DNA of 5,910 bases from CAYZAK01 sp964476445 (GTDB taxonomy: Bacteria; CG03; SLGR01; JAGXOG01): positions 1-5,910 of the forward strand of contig CAYZAK010000065.1 of assembly GCA_964476445.1 (NCBI GenBank), read 5' to 3'. This document shows positions 5,817 through 5,910 of this stretch, piece by piece. The notes beneath the pieces are model-generated. The model was not told the DNA's origin. It ran no database searches and worked only from the letters and a program-made list of their open reading frames with translations. Each line of letters starts with the position of its first letter. Positions within the stretch are counted from its first letter, which is position 1. The position numbers were made by a program, and so were the translations under genes.

Positions 5817-5910
5817 ATGGGAAAGAAATACTGTCACATAAGTCAGCAGGAGCGAGATATGATAGCTGTATATAAAGCACAAAGATTAAACCAGACACTA
5901 ATGGCGGAAA
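5817..5910 (+). CDS. IS30-family transposase, N-terminal 31 residues only
   Basis: The frame from ATG 5817 stays open to the window edge and gives 31 complete codons beginning MGKKYCHISQQERDMIAVYK. This matches the start of IS30 transposases, where a helix-turn-helix region opens with a pattern like 'Y.HLT..ER..IA' and leads into the repeat-binding domain. The catalytic DDE domain lies beyond the edge, so whether the gene is intact cannot be told. No other start codon is available close upstream in this frame. The preceding IS30-like terminal repeat supports the call. Confidence 0.78.
   Translation, partial: MGKKYCHISQQERDMIAVYKAQRLNQTLMAE

Larger units (their letters stand above)
5752..5910 (+). 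mobile_element. Left end of an IS30-family insertion sequence (cut by right edge)
   Basis: The beginning of an IS30-like transposase is preceded by a sequence resembling the terminal repeat of E. coli IS30 as I remember it. Both share GATTCAAT and, at the same spacing, GCAACA. The element boundary near 5752 is inferred from that ungapped alignment and could be off by a few bases. The right end, the matching inverted repeat and the target duplication are outside the window. The element points away from the divergent kinase gene, whose start is about 106 bp from the inferred boundary. Confidence 0.8.

Noticed and set aside
1..5910. CRISPR array, toxin-antitoxin pair, defence island, tRNA or rRNA gene
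   Set aside because: I found no regularly spaced repeats, no tRNA-like folds or CCA ends, and no nuclease, methylase or toxin-like proteins; every sizeable gap is under 180 bp.

Overview
The window is AT-rich with compact, closely spaced genes. All five complete genes, plus one gene cut by the left edge, lie on the minus strand, so transcription runs from right to left. Only the right edge carries a plus-strand gene. Strong AGGAG-type ribosome binding sites, AT-rich intergenic DNA, Lys/Glu/Ile-rich proteins and the protein families present suggest a low-GC, probably anaerobic Firmicute. A Halanaerobiales-like or clostridial member is my best guess, but no taxonomic marker is present to prove it.

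Right edge (about 5752-5910, plus strand): the left end of an IS30-family insertion sequence. An IS30-like terminal inverted repeat is followed by a perfect 11-bp inverted repeat and then the first 31 codons of the transposase, cut by the window edge.

Right half (3663-5645, minus): a 569-residue kinase of the uridine kinase/phosphoribulokinase P-loop family. It has a long N-terminal region that resembles ATP-cone allosteric domains and a non-canonical Walker A motif. After 24 bp comes a small one-span membrane protein of unknown function.

Left half (1-3562, minus): a signalling cluster. In order of transcription it holds a stand-alone CheY/DivK-like receiver, a membrane sensor histidine kinase overlapping it by 4 nt, a receiver + HD-GYP response regulator overlapping the kinase by 20 nt, and after 43 nt a second HD-domain hydrolase cut by the window edge. 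A promoter-like pair (TTGACT, 17 nt, TATAAA) lies directly before the first receiver. This suggests the signalling genes form their own transcription unit.

Reading the parts together: the Cache-like extracytoplasmic sensor of the kinase probably drives two response regulators that lack DNA-binding domains. One is likely a cyclic-di-GMP phosphodiesterase and the other a single-domain receiver acting by protein contact or as a phosphate sink. The output is therefore likely second-messenger turnover rather than direct transcription control. I see no CRISPR array, RNA gene, defence system or strong rho-independent terminator. The least ordinary items are the ATP-cone-like kinase with an Asn in its P-loop and the hairpin over the transposase start.
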